In this document: one piece after another, positions 53,905 to 63,521 of the stretch
How the letters are laid out: each line of letters begins with the position of its first letter
How positions within the stretch are numbered: position 1 is the first letter of the stretch
Source of the DNA: Sphingobacterium mizutaii
Lineage (GTDB): Bacteria > Bacteroidota > Bacteroidia > Sphingobacteriales > Sphingobacteriaceae
Assembly (NCBI RefSeq): GCF_900187125.1
Contig: NZ_LT906468.1
Location: forward strand, 186,001 to 250,000
Direction of reading: 5' to 3'
Length of the DNA: 64,000 nt
Position numbers and translations under genes: made by a program
The notes under the pieces: generated by a model
The model's input: only the letters and a program-made list of their open reading frames with translations
Databases searched by the model: none
Told to the model about the DNA's origin: nothing

Positions 53905-54388
53905 AAAGTTTCTCGATGACTCTCACAAAACGATGGACACGCGATTAAATAAGTATACAAACTTCGGTTTCTTTACGTTCTTACCATTACCTACAAGAAA
54001 AAACTGCTTTCAAAAATGTAATGCACCAGCTAATATGTCTGGTGTTTATCTTATATATGGAATCGGTTTTGAAAAAGAAGAGTTGGTATATATCGGCAGC
54101 TCAGGCAAAAAAACACCGGAAGGTAAAATAAAAGTTAGGAAGGGGAGAGCTGGTATGACTGGTATCAAGTGAAGATTAATTCAAGGCTCTCAAAAGGGAA
54201 TTCCTCGATATAAATTATGGAAGGAAAACATGCTTGTAGATGGATTTAAGAAGTTACGTATAAATTGGTACGTCACTCATGATATAGACTTTGTGGATTG
54301 CCCTATGGAATTAGAAACAGAACTAATTAAAAGATGGAATCCTAGGTGGAATATTAGACAAGTAGAACCGCCAAATAAAAAACTTTAA
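53891..54388 (+). pseudogene. GIY-YIG-like nuclease with internal TGA
   Basis: The frame has GVYLIYGIGFEKEELVYIGSSG, the GIY...YIG pair of the nuclease fold, followed by KIKVRKGRAGMTGIK. A TGA at 54170-54172 interrupts the frame, which then continues with RLIQGSQKGIPRYKLWKE, LRINWYVT and ELETELIKRWNPRWN to 54388. The conserved R and E of the family lie on both sides of the stop, so the truncated 93-residue product should be inactive. TGG to TGA (tryptophan) is the simplest change. It overlaps the DUF3800 gene by 14 bp. Confidence 0.7.
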
Positions 54389-54526
54389 ACAAATTTTTTA
54401 TTATATTCAGGTCATAGCGAATTTATATGGTAATAATCTTATGAAAGAGCTTTTCGGCGCAGCTATTACGGACGTAGATTAGTAACTTTGGAAAAACTTT
54501 TATAAAACGAATATCAAAAGATCACG

Positions 54527-56038
54527 ATGCAGAAACGCGTAAATTTTGTAGTAACCGATTTAGATAATACTATATGGGATTGGCTTTCTATGTGGCACAT
54601 GTCGTTTGAGCCTTATTTAACTAGAATTAGCAAAGAATTCGGCATCGACAAAACAAAGCTCAAAACAGATTTCAAAAATCTTCATCAGAAATATGGAACC
54701 ACAGAATCATCCTTTATCATTGATGAATTATCTGAACTTTCCGATGAACATAGAGATAAGATGTTTAAAGAGGAAGATGGAGAAAAGAGCATTATGCACG
54801 AATATTATTCGAACAAAAAGAATAATTTGCTTTTATACAAGGATACGCTTAAGACTTTATCTGCAATAAAAAATTCTGGCGCTATGATAATTGGCTTCAC
54901 AGAATCCCATTCATTTTATACTAAATATAGATTGAAAACCCTCAATATGGATGGATTATTTGACTGCATATATGCGCCGGTTGATTCAGAAGTACCTGAA
55001 AGTGTAAGGAAATTTTATCCAGCAGGTCACTGGGAACCCCAAAAAACACAATTTAGATATTTGTCAAGAGGCGTAAATAAACCCGATGCAGAAATTCTAG
55101 AGATAATTCTTAAAGACTTTAATGCAAAAAAAGAAAACTCGATCTACATCGGTGATAAACTTGATAGGGACGTATTTATGGCAAATAAAGCTGGTATAAC
55201 TAGCATCTATGCTCAATATGGTGATAAGACGGTTGGCGCAGAATACGATCTTTTAAAAGAGGTCACACATTGGTCAGAAGAAGATGTTCAAAGAGAAATA
55301 AAATTTAAAGAAGACTTTAAAGGGAAAAAAATATCAGCAAATCTTACCCTTGAAACTTCGTTAAAAGAATTACTTAACGTCTTTGAGTTTTATCCTTTGG
55401 ATAGATCGCGCAAAAATGATGATACTAAATCTACAGTGGAGATTTGGAAAAAGACAATAGATGTCCAACAGCATTTTAATGATTTAGAATTGAGAATCAG
55501 AAATTATGCCCTAACATTGTTTACAGCCATCGTCGCAGGAATTGGTCTATTGGAAAAAGAGAAAATACAATTAAATTTTGGAGGATTTCACCTCCCTGCT
55601 TCAGCTGTACTAAGTTTTACAGGTATGCTTACATTAGTGGCTTTTTGGTATATGGATAGATTTTGGTATCATAAGCTACTACTAGGAGCAGTTAAGCAAG
55701 GACAGTTTATAGAAACAATAAATGCTGGGACACTACCTGAGCTCGGCCTGACGACATCTATTGGAAAAGCCAGTCCACAATCCATATCATTTGGTAAAAG
55801 AAAGTGGATCATACATTCTTCAAATAAATATTGGATATTTTACGGCTTACTATTTACTCCACTTATGATTCTTACCTTCGCTTTATTTTTTGGCCATTCA
55901 ACAAGCCATAGCAATTTAGATAGTAAAGTGAAAGAAGATAAACTACTCAATCATAAAACTCTTCAACAATCAACATCGCAAAATACAAAGAATTCAACAC
56001 CTATAGCAAAGGATTCGATAAATCAAGTTAGGCGCTAG
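54527..56038 (+). CDS. HAD-family hydrolase fused to a membrane domain
   Basis: The 503-residue protein starts with a HAD phosphatase domain. Motif I is DLDNT (11-15), motif II the IIGFTES stretch (about 127), a lysine follows further on, and motif IV is GDKLDRD (209-215) with aspartates at 210 and 213. After a linker (about 245-320) come membrane segments near 327-342, 355-375 and 435-456 and a short charged tail. A HAD catalytic domain on a membrane module is not a common housekeeping form. In an island of restriction genes it may be a membrane-linked defence effector (inference). It stands alone, 140 bp from the broken GIY-YIG gene and 157 bp from the LlaI-like operon. Confidence 0.75.
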   Translation: MQKRVNFVVTDLDNTIWDWLSMWHMSFEPYLTRISKEFGIDKTKLKTDFKNLHQKYGTTESSFIIDELSELSDEHRDKMFKEEDGEKSIMHEYYSNKKNNLLLYKDTLKTLSAIKNSGAMIIGFTESHSFYTKYRLKTLNMDGLFDCIYAPVDSEVPESVRKFYPAGHWEPQKTQFRYLSRGVNKPDAEILEIILKDFNAKKENSIYIGDKLDRDVFMANKAGITSIYAQYGDKTVGAEYDLLKEVTHWSEEDVQREIKFKEDFKGKKISANLTLETSLKELLNVFEFYPLDRSRKNDDTKSTVEIWKKTIDVQQHFNDLELRIRNYALTLFTAIVAGIGLLEKEKIQLNFGGFHLPASAVLSFTGMLTLVAFWYMDRFWYHKLLLGAVKQGQFIETINAGTLPELGLTTSIGKASPQSISFGKRKWIIHSSNKYWIFYGLLFTPLMILTFALFFGHSTSHSNLDSKVKEDKLLNHKTLQQSTSQNTKNSTPIAKDSINQVRR

Positions 56039-56195
56039 CTGCTAAGAAAATGGTCATTAGTCAAAAAATAATCTTTGTCTTTGGGTGAAATAGAAGTATT
56101 GATAATAGTACTTGGTTCCCGCTTAAATAATTTAGTCTTTAGATAACCGGGATAATAATATGCAAAAAAGCACATTTGCCTGAAAAAAAAAATTT

Positions 56196-58094
56196 ATGAA
56201 CGTTGCAATAAACAATAATTTGTTGGACAAGTCGAAACCACTGCTGAAATGGGCTGGCGGAAAAACTCAAATGCTTCCCCAAATTCTTCCTTTGATACCA
56301 ACATCGTATAATAAATACATAGAGCCGTTCTTTGGAGGGGGAGCGCTTTTTTTTGCTCATAAACCTAAAAATGGAATAATAGCAGACAGCAATCCTGAAT
56401 TAGTAAATCTGTACAGATCAGTAGCAAACGAAGTTGACAAAATCATAAGTTACCTTCAAAAGCTTGAAAATACAGAAGATACCTTCTATTATATTAGAGC
56501 ACTTGATTGGACAAAATTGGAACCTGCAGAAGCAGCTGCACGAACTATCTTCCTAAATAGAACATGTTTTAACGGATTATATCGCGTAAATAAAAAGGGT
56601 ATATTTAATGTTCCATTCGGAAGATACAAAAACCCAAAAATATTAGACGAAGATTCCCTACATGCGGCTTCATTGTTACTGAGAGATACAAAAATTATAT
56701 GTGGCGATTACAAACACGTTCTTAAAGAATTCGCTGAACCTGGAGATTTTATATTTTTAGATCCACCTTACTTACCTATATCTGAATACGCGGATTTTAA
56801 GCGGTACACGAAAGAACAATTTTATGAAGAGGATCATATTGAATTGGCTGACGAAGTGACACGCCTACATAATATTGGCGCGCATGTAGTTTTAACAAAT
56901 TCAAATCATCCACTTGTACATGAACAATATGGAAAATTCCACGTTGAAATTATCCAGACAAAACGATATATCTCCTGTAATGGTAAGGGACGGACGGGGG
57001 AAGACGTTATAGTTAATGCAATAGCAAAACCTCGTTTCAACTTAAAAGCATTACCAGCTAATCTGCCTATTCAAACAACTCTTTATCCCTCCACAAGATA
57101 CATGGGTTCGAAAAACAAACTTCTTGAACATATATGGGCTATCGCCTCACAATTCAATTTTGAAAATGTTGTTGACCTATTTTCTGGTTCCGGCATAGTA
57201 GGATATATGTTTAAGTCACAGGGAAAAAGCGTAATTAGCAATGACTATATGGCTATGTCTGCAGTTTTCACTAAAGCAATGATAGAAAACAAGAATGTTA
57301 TTTTATCAGAGGAAGAGGCAGCAGGTTTACTGAAGCCGAGCAGACTAGGTGACAACTTTGTAGAGCAAACGTTTAAGGGTTTATATTTTACCGATGAAGA
57401 AAATAGAACTATCGACATTATAAGAGCAAATATTAAAAGTTTAAAAAACAAGTACAAATCAGCAATAGCTACGGCTGCATTAATTAGAGCCTGCTTAAAG
57501 AAAAGACCAAGAGGTATTTTCACATATGTTGGGTACAAATATGATGATGGAAGGAAAGATTTAAAAATGACTTTTTCTTCACAATTTCTTGAAGCTGTTG
57601 ATTCAATTAATAAAGCAGTATTTGATAATGGTAAATCATGTAAATCAAGACATGGGGATGCGATGACATTGGTTTATAATCTTGAAAACTCATTGGTTTA
57701 TATTGATCCCCCTTACTATTCACCACTTTCTGATAATGAATATGTCAGAAGATATCATTTTGTTGAAGGCATTGCTCGAGATTGGAAAGGCGTAGAGATA
57801 CAAGAGCATACTATTACAAAAAAATTTAAATCATATCCCACACCTTTTTCTTCAAGAAAAGGAGCAGCAGATGCTTTTGATTTACTTTTCAAAAAATACA
57901 AAGAAAGCATTATCATGGTATCGTATTCATCAAACAGTTTACCAACCTTGGATGAAATGATTTCATTGTTGGCAAAATACAAAAAAAATGTAGAAGTACT
58001 TCCAATTGATTACAAGTATTCGATAGGAAACCAAGCAAACAAAGTGAAAAATAATAAAAATACTGTCCAGGAATATATTTTTGTCGGGTATTGA
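56196..58094 (+). CDS. Double D12-class adenine DNA methyltransferase (M.FokI/M.LlaI-like)
   Basis: The 632-residue protein holds two Dam-like methylases in tandem. The first has LLKWAGGKTQMLPQI (about 14-28), FFGGGALFF and DPPY at 189-192. The second has RYMGSKNKLLEHIW (about 300), DLFSGSGIVGYMF and DPPY at 504-507. Enzymes with two such domains, as M.FokI and M.LlaI, methylate adenine on each strand of an asymmetric site. The McrB-like gene follows by 46 bp and the McrC-like gene overlaps that one, as in the LlaI system. Both catalytic motifs are intact. The DNA target cannot be told from sequence. Confidence 0.85.
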   Translation: MNVAINNNLLDKSKPLLKWAGGKTQMLPQILPLIPTSYNKYIEPFFGGGALFFAHKPKNGIIADSNPELVNLYRSVANEVDKIISYLQKLENTEDTFYYIRALDWTKLEPAEAAARTIFLNRTCFNGLYRVNKKGIFNVPFGRYKNPKILDEDSLHAASLLLRDTKIICGDYKHVLKEFAEPGDFIFLDPPYLPISEYADFKRYTKEQFYEEDHIELADEVTRLHNIGAHVVLTNSNHPLVHEQYGKFHVEIIQTKRYISCNGKGRTGEDVIVNAIAKPRFNLKALPANLPIQTTLYPSTRYMGSKNKLLEHIWAIASQFNFENVVDLFSGSGIVGYMFKSQGKSVISNDYMAMSAVFTKAMIENKNVILSEEEAAGLLKPSRLGDNFVEQTFKGLYFTDEENRTIDIIRANIKSLKNKYKSAIATAALIRACLKKRPRGIFTYVGYKYDDGRKDLKMTFSSQFLEAVDSINKAVFDNGKSCKSRHGDAMTLVYNLENSLVYIDPPYYSPLSDNEYVRRYHFVEGIARDWKGVEIQEHTITKKFKSYPTPFSSRKGAADAFDLLFKKYKESIIMVSYSSNSLPTLDEMISLLAKYKKNVEVLPIDYKYSIGNQANKVKNNKNTVQEYIFVGY

Positions 58095-58140
58095 TTTTCA
58101 AAGGAGAATCAAATAAAAAATCCTTCTAACATAACCTCTC

Positions 58141-59742
58141 ATGAGTGTAGATCAATATTTTAACCATTATAAAAATCAAGGGTTTCATTTTAGCAATAAA
58201 GTACTTACTAAGTATTGCTTATCACTTTACACTAAACCTTTTTTGATTCTTTCCGGCATATCAGGTACGGGTAAAACAAAAATTGCACAACTTTTTGAAG
58301 TTTTTGTAGATGATGCCGTCAAATCGGAGGCCTCCGAAATTCCTTTAAAAGATGACGATTATCTTATTTTAAAAATAACGAATCGCATTCTAGCAGGGGA
58401 TCGAGCAAATTTTAAATTCAACGATTTACCGTCACTTTTTGAAACTGACGAGATTCCAGGGATTCAAGCAAAGATTGATACACTAGCAGCAAGGCAGAAT
58501 AATGGGAATATAACGGAGCCAGAAACATTCACTGTCAGAGATCCGAATGGAACATACAAAATTGGAGTATATTTACAGCGAGCAACCAATCCATTAGTAC
58601 GCATAAGATTTGTATCGAAACGAAATGAAGCTGAGCAATATAACTCTTCTGACTTCCTAAAACAGCATTATAATGACGGTGATGTTTTAAATTTTAGAAA
58701 GATTGGTATGCGTGAACTTGAGCTTGTAAGTGTAAATGATGAAGCTGTAAAGGGAGTTGAACTTGCATTAGACCGAAAAGAAACAAGTTTAGTTGACAAT
58801 AAGCTATTTGTATCTGTGAAAAGCAATTGGACAGACAATACAGAATTGTTTGGTTATTACAACGTTCTTGAGGAAAAATATAGCTTAACGCCTTTATTAA
58901 AGTTTATTTTAACCGCCCAAGAGCATCCGTCTAAGCCATTTTTTTTGATATTAGATGAGATGAACTTATCTAAAGTAGAACACTACTTTAGTGACTTTCT
59001 AAGCTGCTTAGAAAGTCGAATAAAAGTTGGTGATACTATAAAACAAGAAAATATATGGCTTCATAATCACCCATATCAAGCGGATTCAAATGACGACTAT
59101 TTTGACATAATTCCAAACTCAATTGGTATACCAATGAATCTATATGTTACTGGGACAGTTAATATAGATGAAACTACCTATTCCTTTAGCCCCAAGGTAC
59201 TAGACCGTGCTAATGTGATAGAATTTAATGACGTAAGTTTATCTGTTTATAATCAAGAACAAGGCGAAGATCGTTTCACATTAAAGACTTTTCCAAAGTT
59301 TGAATCTGCAATACTATCTACAAGCGGCCACTACAGCAATTCCCCGGAACACTTTAAGCAAACAGTGGAACAACTTCTGAGTATTCTTCATCCATACAAT
59401 TTACATTTTGGATACAGAGTAATTAACGAAATGGCGCAGTTTGTAAACAATGCAGTCGAATATATCGGGAACGACAATGAAATAATATATGATGCTATCG
59501 ATGTTCAAATCTGCCAAAAAATTCTTCCTAAGATAAATGGCTCGTTTGGCAAACTAGATGAACCATTAAGGAAATTGATTGCATTTGTGCAATATAATGA
59601 TCCTAGCCAATATGAGATTATTAATGTAGAAAGCATATCGTCAATCGAGCCTTCAAAAACAATGTATCCTGAAAGTATTTCGAAATTATGCAGATTGTAT
59701 AATAACCTCGTAAATAATGGTTTTGCTAGCTTCTTAGAATAA
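58141..59742 (+). CDS. McrB-like AAA+ GTPase/ATPase restriction subunit
   Basis: The 533-residue protein has Walker A GISGTGKTKIAQLF (near 39-52) and Walker B LILDEMNLSKVEHYF (near 269-283). The sensor region VTGTVNIDETTYSFSPKVLDRANVIEF is characteristic of McrB-type AAA+ motors. The insert between the Walker motifs is long, with target-binding potential, but there is no separate N-terminal DNA-binding domain. McrB hexamers translocate DNA with GTP and need McrC for cleavage. With the double methylase upstream and McrC-like gene downstream (overlap 1 bp, TAATG), this is the motor of a LlaI/LlaJI-like restriction system. Confidence 0.85.
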   Translation: MSVDQYFNHYKNQGFHFSNKVLTKYCLSLYTKPFLILSGISGTGKTKIAQLFEVFVDDAVKSEASEIPLKDDDYLILKITNRILAGDRANFKFNDLPSLFETDEIPGIQAKIDTLAARQNNGNITEPETFTVRDPNGTYKIGVYLQRATNPLVRIRFVSKRNEAEQYNSSDFLKQHYNDGDVLNFRKIGMRELELVSVNDEAVKGVELALDRKETSLVDNKLFVSVKSNWTDNTELFGYYNVLEEKYSLTPLLKFILTAQEHPSKPFFLILDEMNLSKVEHYFSDFLSCLESRIKVGDTIKQENIWLHNHPYQADSNDDYFDIIPNSIGIPMNLYVTGTVNIDETTYSFSPKVLDRANVIEFNDVSLSVYNQEQGEDRFTLKTFPKFESAILSTSGHYSNSPEHFKQTVEQLLSILHPYNLHFGYRVINEMAQFVNNAVEYIGNDNEIIYDAIDVQICQKILPKINGSFGKLDEPLRKLIAFVQYNDPSQYEIINVESISSIEPSKTMYPESISKLCRLYNNLVNNGFASFLE

Positions 59743-61295
59743 TGGTTCAGCTGTATTCCGATATAAATCTAAATTGCAAAATAGTATCAAATATAATATT
59801 TGAAGGAGAGACCTATTATCTTAATACTGAAGGTTATACAGATAGATTTCTAAAGCTTTGGATAGAAGACAACTATATTCTGTCTTCTATCATAAACTAC
59901 CATCCCTTAAATAAAATTTACGTGATTAGGTTTGACAATATAGTAGGGAATGTTAATATCCTCGGCTCAATCTATGACGTAAGAACAAAGAAATTATATG
60001 ATGATAAAGATGGAAACGCTCAATTTCAAACCTTATTAGATGAAATTACATCCATTTTCAATAAGTTAACTTTTAACATTAAAGGAACATCATTTGTACA
60101 TCGTAAAATTGAAAATAAATATTCATTAGATGATCTTGGCATCTTCGAATATTATTACCAATTGGCTTTCACTTTTCCATTCGGCAGCAATCTTGATGCC
60201 TTATTGTCACAATGCATAAAATTTCCAAATTTTAGATACTCTACATCCGAAACTAAAAGAAGTATAGAAAAATCAAAACACCTTCATCATACTTTTTATA
60301 CTAAATTAGGGTCAACCAAGAAATACGGAAAACTAAAATCTGACCATTCTTTAGCTAATTCTAGCATTGTAGGACAAATTTATAATCGAACTGATAAAAG
60401 ATTACTACCTATAAGCATACCCAATAAAGAGTTTGTTAACGACCTAGATACTACTGAAAACCGTTTTCTGCGTTTTTTTTTGGAAGAAATAAGTGCTATA
60501 TGCATAAGAGTTAAATCCTATAATATCGGTTCAACTATTGACCAAAGGGCTAAAAAGCTGCAAAAGACAGTTAATCAATATCTTTTACTACCATTTTTTA
60601 GAAATGTAGGTAGATTAAAATATATACCTTCTGGAAGTTCTGTGCTATTAAAAAAAGTTGGGTACAGTGCAATTTATCATCATTATATTCATAGTAAATT
60701 CAGTTTTAAGCCGATACTAGAAAGTCAAGAAAGATTACGTCACACAGCCGGTCTTAAAAACATTGCCACCTTATATGAAATTTGGGTTTTTCTTAAAATT
60801 GCTGAATTTTTCTTTGGGGATAGCACAATTAATGAAATTATTAGTAATAGCACCTTAAAAAATGACTCATCTATCAATAGCTATACATGGAAAAATAAAA
60901 AACTTGAGTTATCATATAACAAATCGTATAGCAAAAAGAATGGCGGGTCATATTCTGTAAATTTAAGACCGGACATTTCACTATTATACGAAGGAAAGTT
61001 ATACATTTTCGATGCAAAATATAAGTTTAATAGCTCTAATTTTCGGGATTCGGTATCTATACGTTCGCCTAAACATGAAGACATACATAAAATGCACGCT
61101 TATGTAGATGCAATTAATAATACCAAATTCGCTATAGTTGTTTATCCCGGCACCGAAATACTCTTCTATACTAAAAAAATAATTCAAACTAATAATGAGG
61201 ACAATTTGGAAGGTGTCGGGGCAGTGCCGTTGTCACCTGGAAAATGTCAAAATTTCGACAAATTCCTAGGACGTATTATTAGTCAAGAAAACTAG
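59742..61295 (+). CDS. McrC-like restriction nuclease subunit
   Basis: The 517-residue protein has an N-terminal beta-rich part (1-100), a central helical region with LGIFEYYYQLAFTFPF and NRFLRFFLEEISAI, and a C-terminal nuclease domain. The latter has LRPDISLLYEGKLYIFDAKY (near 408-427), the PD-(D/E)xK active site (D ... D-A-K), followed by HKMHAYVDAI. This is the arrangement of McrC and LlaJI-type partners. It is coupled to the McrB-like gene by a TAATG overlap. The catalytic residues are present. It is the last gene of the island; the DNA between 61296 and 61534 holds no gene. Confidence 0.8.
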   Translation: MVQLYSDINLNCKIVSNIIFEGETYYLNTEGYTDRFLKLWIEDNYILSSIINYHPLNKIYVIRFDNIVGNVNILGSIYDVRTKKLYDDKDGNAQFQTLLDEITSIFNKLTFNIKGTSFVHRKIENKYSLDDLGIFEYYYQLAFTFPFGSNLDALLSQCIKFPNFRYSTSETKRSIEKSKHLHHTFYTKLGSTKKYGKLKSDHSLANSSIVGQIYNRTDKRLLPISIPNKEFVNDLDTTENRFLRFFLEEISAICIRVKSYNIGSTIDQRAKKLQKTVNQYLLLPFFRNVGRLKYIPSGSSVLLKKVGYSAIYHHYIHSKFSFKPILESQERLRHTAGLKNIATLYEIWVFLKIAEFFFGDSTINEIISNSTLKNDSSINSYTWKNKKLELSYNKSYSKKNGGSYSVNLRPDISLLYEGKLYIFDAKYKFNSSNFRDSVSIRSPKHEDIHKMHAYVDAINNTKFAIVVYPGTEILFYTKKIIQTNNEDNLEGVGAVPLSPGKCQNFDKFLGRIISQEN

Positions 61296-61534
61296 TTGAA
61301 TTATTGTGTCTATCGTAAAAAATGGTGGCATGTTCAGGTCATACAAAGACCTGTCTCAAAAAACGAACATTTCTAGATCCTATTCGTTATAGTTTCCATC
61401 TGCAATACAGACAACGGGAAGAAAGATTCTAAGCAAGTGCACCTGCTGATCACCAGTATCTAAAAAATACTTTTGCCAGCGATATCACTATTTTTATATT
61501 TTTTCCTAAATTAAAGAGTTTATTTAAGAATTTT
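61296..61534. other. Intergenic region at the right end of the island
   Basis: No gene is seen. The stretch contains no obvious attachment-site copy of the tRNA remnant at 5320-5343, and it links the restriction genes with what looks like chromosomal genes again. Confidence 0.4.
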
Positions 61535-62251
61535 ATGATCGTCGTCTATTTAGAAAAAGGTTTTGAAGTGGTCTTGCAGCGACATCATGCAAGATTAGCA
61601 GCGAGTTTAATGGAAAAACTTGAATGGATTAAGGGAGACCCCTACAAAATCGATCTTATCATGGCAGCTGCCGATCACGACGATAATTATACGGAGTTCA
61701 GGCGGAAAGGGATACTTAATGAACCAGGTGGACCCAAAGATTTCACAATGGAAACCTTTGATAAAGCAAATTGCCAACGACTGCTCGATGAATCACTTTC
61801 GCAAAGCATCTTTATCGCGATTTTGATAGCCTGTCATATACAGTTTGTAAAGCGGAATCTCTCCGCAGCAGCAACAAGGTTTTGTGATGCACTCGAAAGC
61901 AAAAAACAGCACTGGTGTAATCAGATTGATTTATCGATAAACGAGATGAAAACATATTACACGATCCTTCAATGGTGCGATGCGCTCTCGCTTTTGGTGT
62001 GCCAGCGCATTATTCCTCCAGAAGGTAGATCTTTAGAAATAAGTGCTGGGCCCGATGGCGTACCGTATTTTATTTCTGCAAGAGATAAAGATTGTTACAC
62101 AATAGATCCCTGGCCTTTTAGTGAGAAGGATTTTACCATTAATGTGGAGCGTCGATTGCTCGATAAATTGAAGTTTAGAAACGATAAAGAATTACAGGAT
62201 GCATTGTTTCATAGTCCCATAACGGTGCAACAAATTACTTTTTCACACTAA
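61535..62251 (+). CDS. DUF3891 family protein
   Basis: The 238-residue soluble protein matches DUF3891: an N-terminal VVLQRHHARLAASL unit with histidines, then AAADHDDNY, IACHIQFV and ILQWCDALSLLVCQ, with histidine/aspartate sites spaced as in HD-type all-alpha metalloproteins. The C-terminus has a beta unit with IDPWPFSEKDFTINVE. The function is unknown; family members occur widely in Bacteroidota and other bacteria. It seems a chromosomal gene outside the island. Length is normal. Confidence 0.75.
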   Translation: MIVVYLEKGFEVVLQRHHARLAASLMEKLEWIKGDPYKIDLIMAAADHDDNYTEFRRKGILNEPGGPKDFTMETFDKANCQRLLDESLSQSIFIAILIACHIQFVKRNLSAAATRFCDALESKKQHWCNQIDLSINEMKTYYTILQWCDALSLLVCQRIIPPEGRSLEISAGPDGVPYFISARDKDCYTIDPWPFSEKDFTINVERRLLDKLKFRNDKELQDALFHSPITVQQITFSH

Positions 62252-62456
62252 CTTCAACAAACCTATTAAAAATTTATCAGAAGATTTAAAAAATTAGTAC
62301 TAACTGTTTGCTTTTTAAAATAGGAACCCTCGTGACACGCGTCCCTCTCGGAAACGAAACTTTAATTTTTAAAACTTTAGATTTTGAATAGCTTAGAATT
62401 ATAGAAATATGAGTAATAGTTCCTTTTAAAATTAAGATAACTTGGTCCTCTTAAGT

Positions 62457-62723
62457 TCATAATATATCCTTTTTTATTTTTTCAACCAATTCTTCAATCT
62501 TATGATCAATTGAGTATTTAGAATCTTCCCTCAAGATGTATAAATTGTAAATTTTTATCTCGGGTTTATTTATTAAACAAACTATAAAAATATCTGTATT
62601 TAACGGTATGCCCATTTCCATTTGCATATTATTATCGGATTTACGATGATGTATATTATAAAAATTGGTCAGGCCTCCCAATGAATTCTCAAGTTTACGC
62701 TGTATGTAAGGTTTTATTGACAT
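62457..62723 (-). CDS. Small hypothetical protein
   Basis: The 88-residue frame has a mixed alpha/beta pattern with FIVCLINKPEIKIYNLYIL in the middle and a charged C-terminal helix. No family is recognised and no signal or membrane segment is seen. It stands alone in AT-rich DNA, so it is only moderately supported. Confidence 0.4.
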   Translation of the reverse strand: MSIKPYIQRKLENSLGGLTNFYNIHHRKSDNNMQMEMGIPLNTDIFIVCLINKPEIKIYNLYILREDSKYSIDHKIEELVEKIKKDIL

Positions 62724-63041
62724 TAAATAATTATTAAATAAAGTTTTAAAAATAAATTATAAAATAATTTATTTATTTGCAAATCAAATAATTTTCTTTT
62801 TTTTTATTAGCTTCAAATAATTCTTATTATTTTAGTTCTATATCTTTTTAATGATTTTCAAGTTCATATTTCCTACCGTTTGAAGTGCTCGAAATACTTC
62901 CCAAATCTTTAAATATTAAAGTTAAATAATGTGAATATGATCAGTTATGTTTTATCAATTAAAATTTTGATAATTTCTTTTCTTGAACTACTTTCGGCAA
63001 TGGTCCTGATATACCAGGTATCACCGAAAAAAGATTAACAA
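62724..63041. other. AT-rich gap with one possible short ORF
   Basis: This is mostly AT-rich DNA. A 33-codon frame at 62937-63038 (MISYVLSIKILIISFLELL...YQVSPKKD) could encode a one-helix membrane peptide and ends 3 bp before the response-regulator remnant. It may be a remnant or a leader. Confidence 0.3.
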
Positions 63042-63367
63042 ATGATCCTAATAGTTGACGATAAACCCGAAAACATTTTCTCATTGGATAAGACCCTTCA
63101 AGCAAAAGGGTTCCGGACAGACTCTGCCCTTTCTGGAGAAGAGGCACTGAAGAAATGCCTCAAGAACGAATATGCCCTGATCATCCTTGATGTACAGATG
63201 CCCGAGATGGACGGTTATGAAGTCGCAGAGTTCCTGTCATCGTCAAAAAAGACCAAGGATATCCCCATAATCTTCCTGCCACCAAGGCAAAAGCTGACGG
63301 GTTCCTTTCCAAACCTTTTGACCTTGACAGTCTGGAGGGCATAGTGGATAAAATTCTCCAACCTTAG
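63042..63367 (+). pseudogene. Response-regulator receiver domain, frameshifted/fused
   Basis: The first part is a good receiver domain: ILIVDDKPENIF with acidic pair, the phospho-acceptor aspartate in LIILDVQMPEMDGYEV, and IPIIFL before the expected threonine/serine. At about 63272 the frame changes: one frame ends at 63344, while another continues PATKAKADGFLSKPFDLDSL and ends at 63367. That second piece carries the conserved lysine (KPF). The helix between is missing, so either a deletion with frameshift or a fusion of two receiver genes has occurred. Confidence 0.65.
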
Positions 63368-63521
63368 GGAACAATCTGCACATTAACAAATACCATTAAT
63401 TCCGTCTCCCCTCATGTTTAACCTTTTTTTCCATGTTATCTTTATAATTTTGAGTATATTTATAGGATAATAATTGTTTGGTTAATAGGGTCCTGGGCCG
63501 CCGATCTAGGGCCCCATTAAT

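Noticed and set aside
49795..54388. BREX or type I restriction locus
   Set aside because: No pglZ, brxC/brxL, hsdR or hsdS homologue is present in the surroundings.
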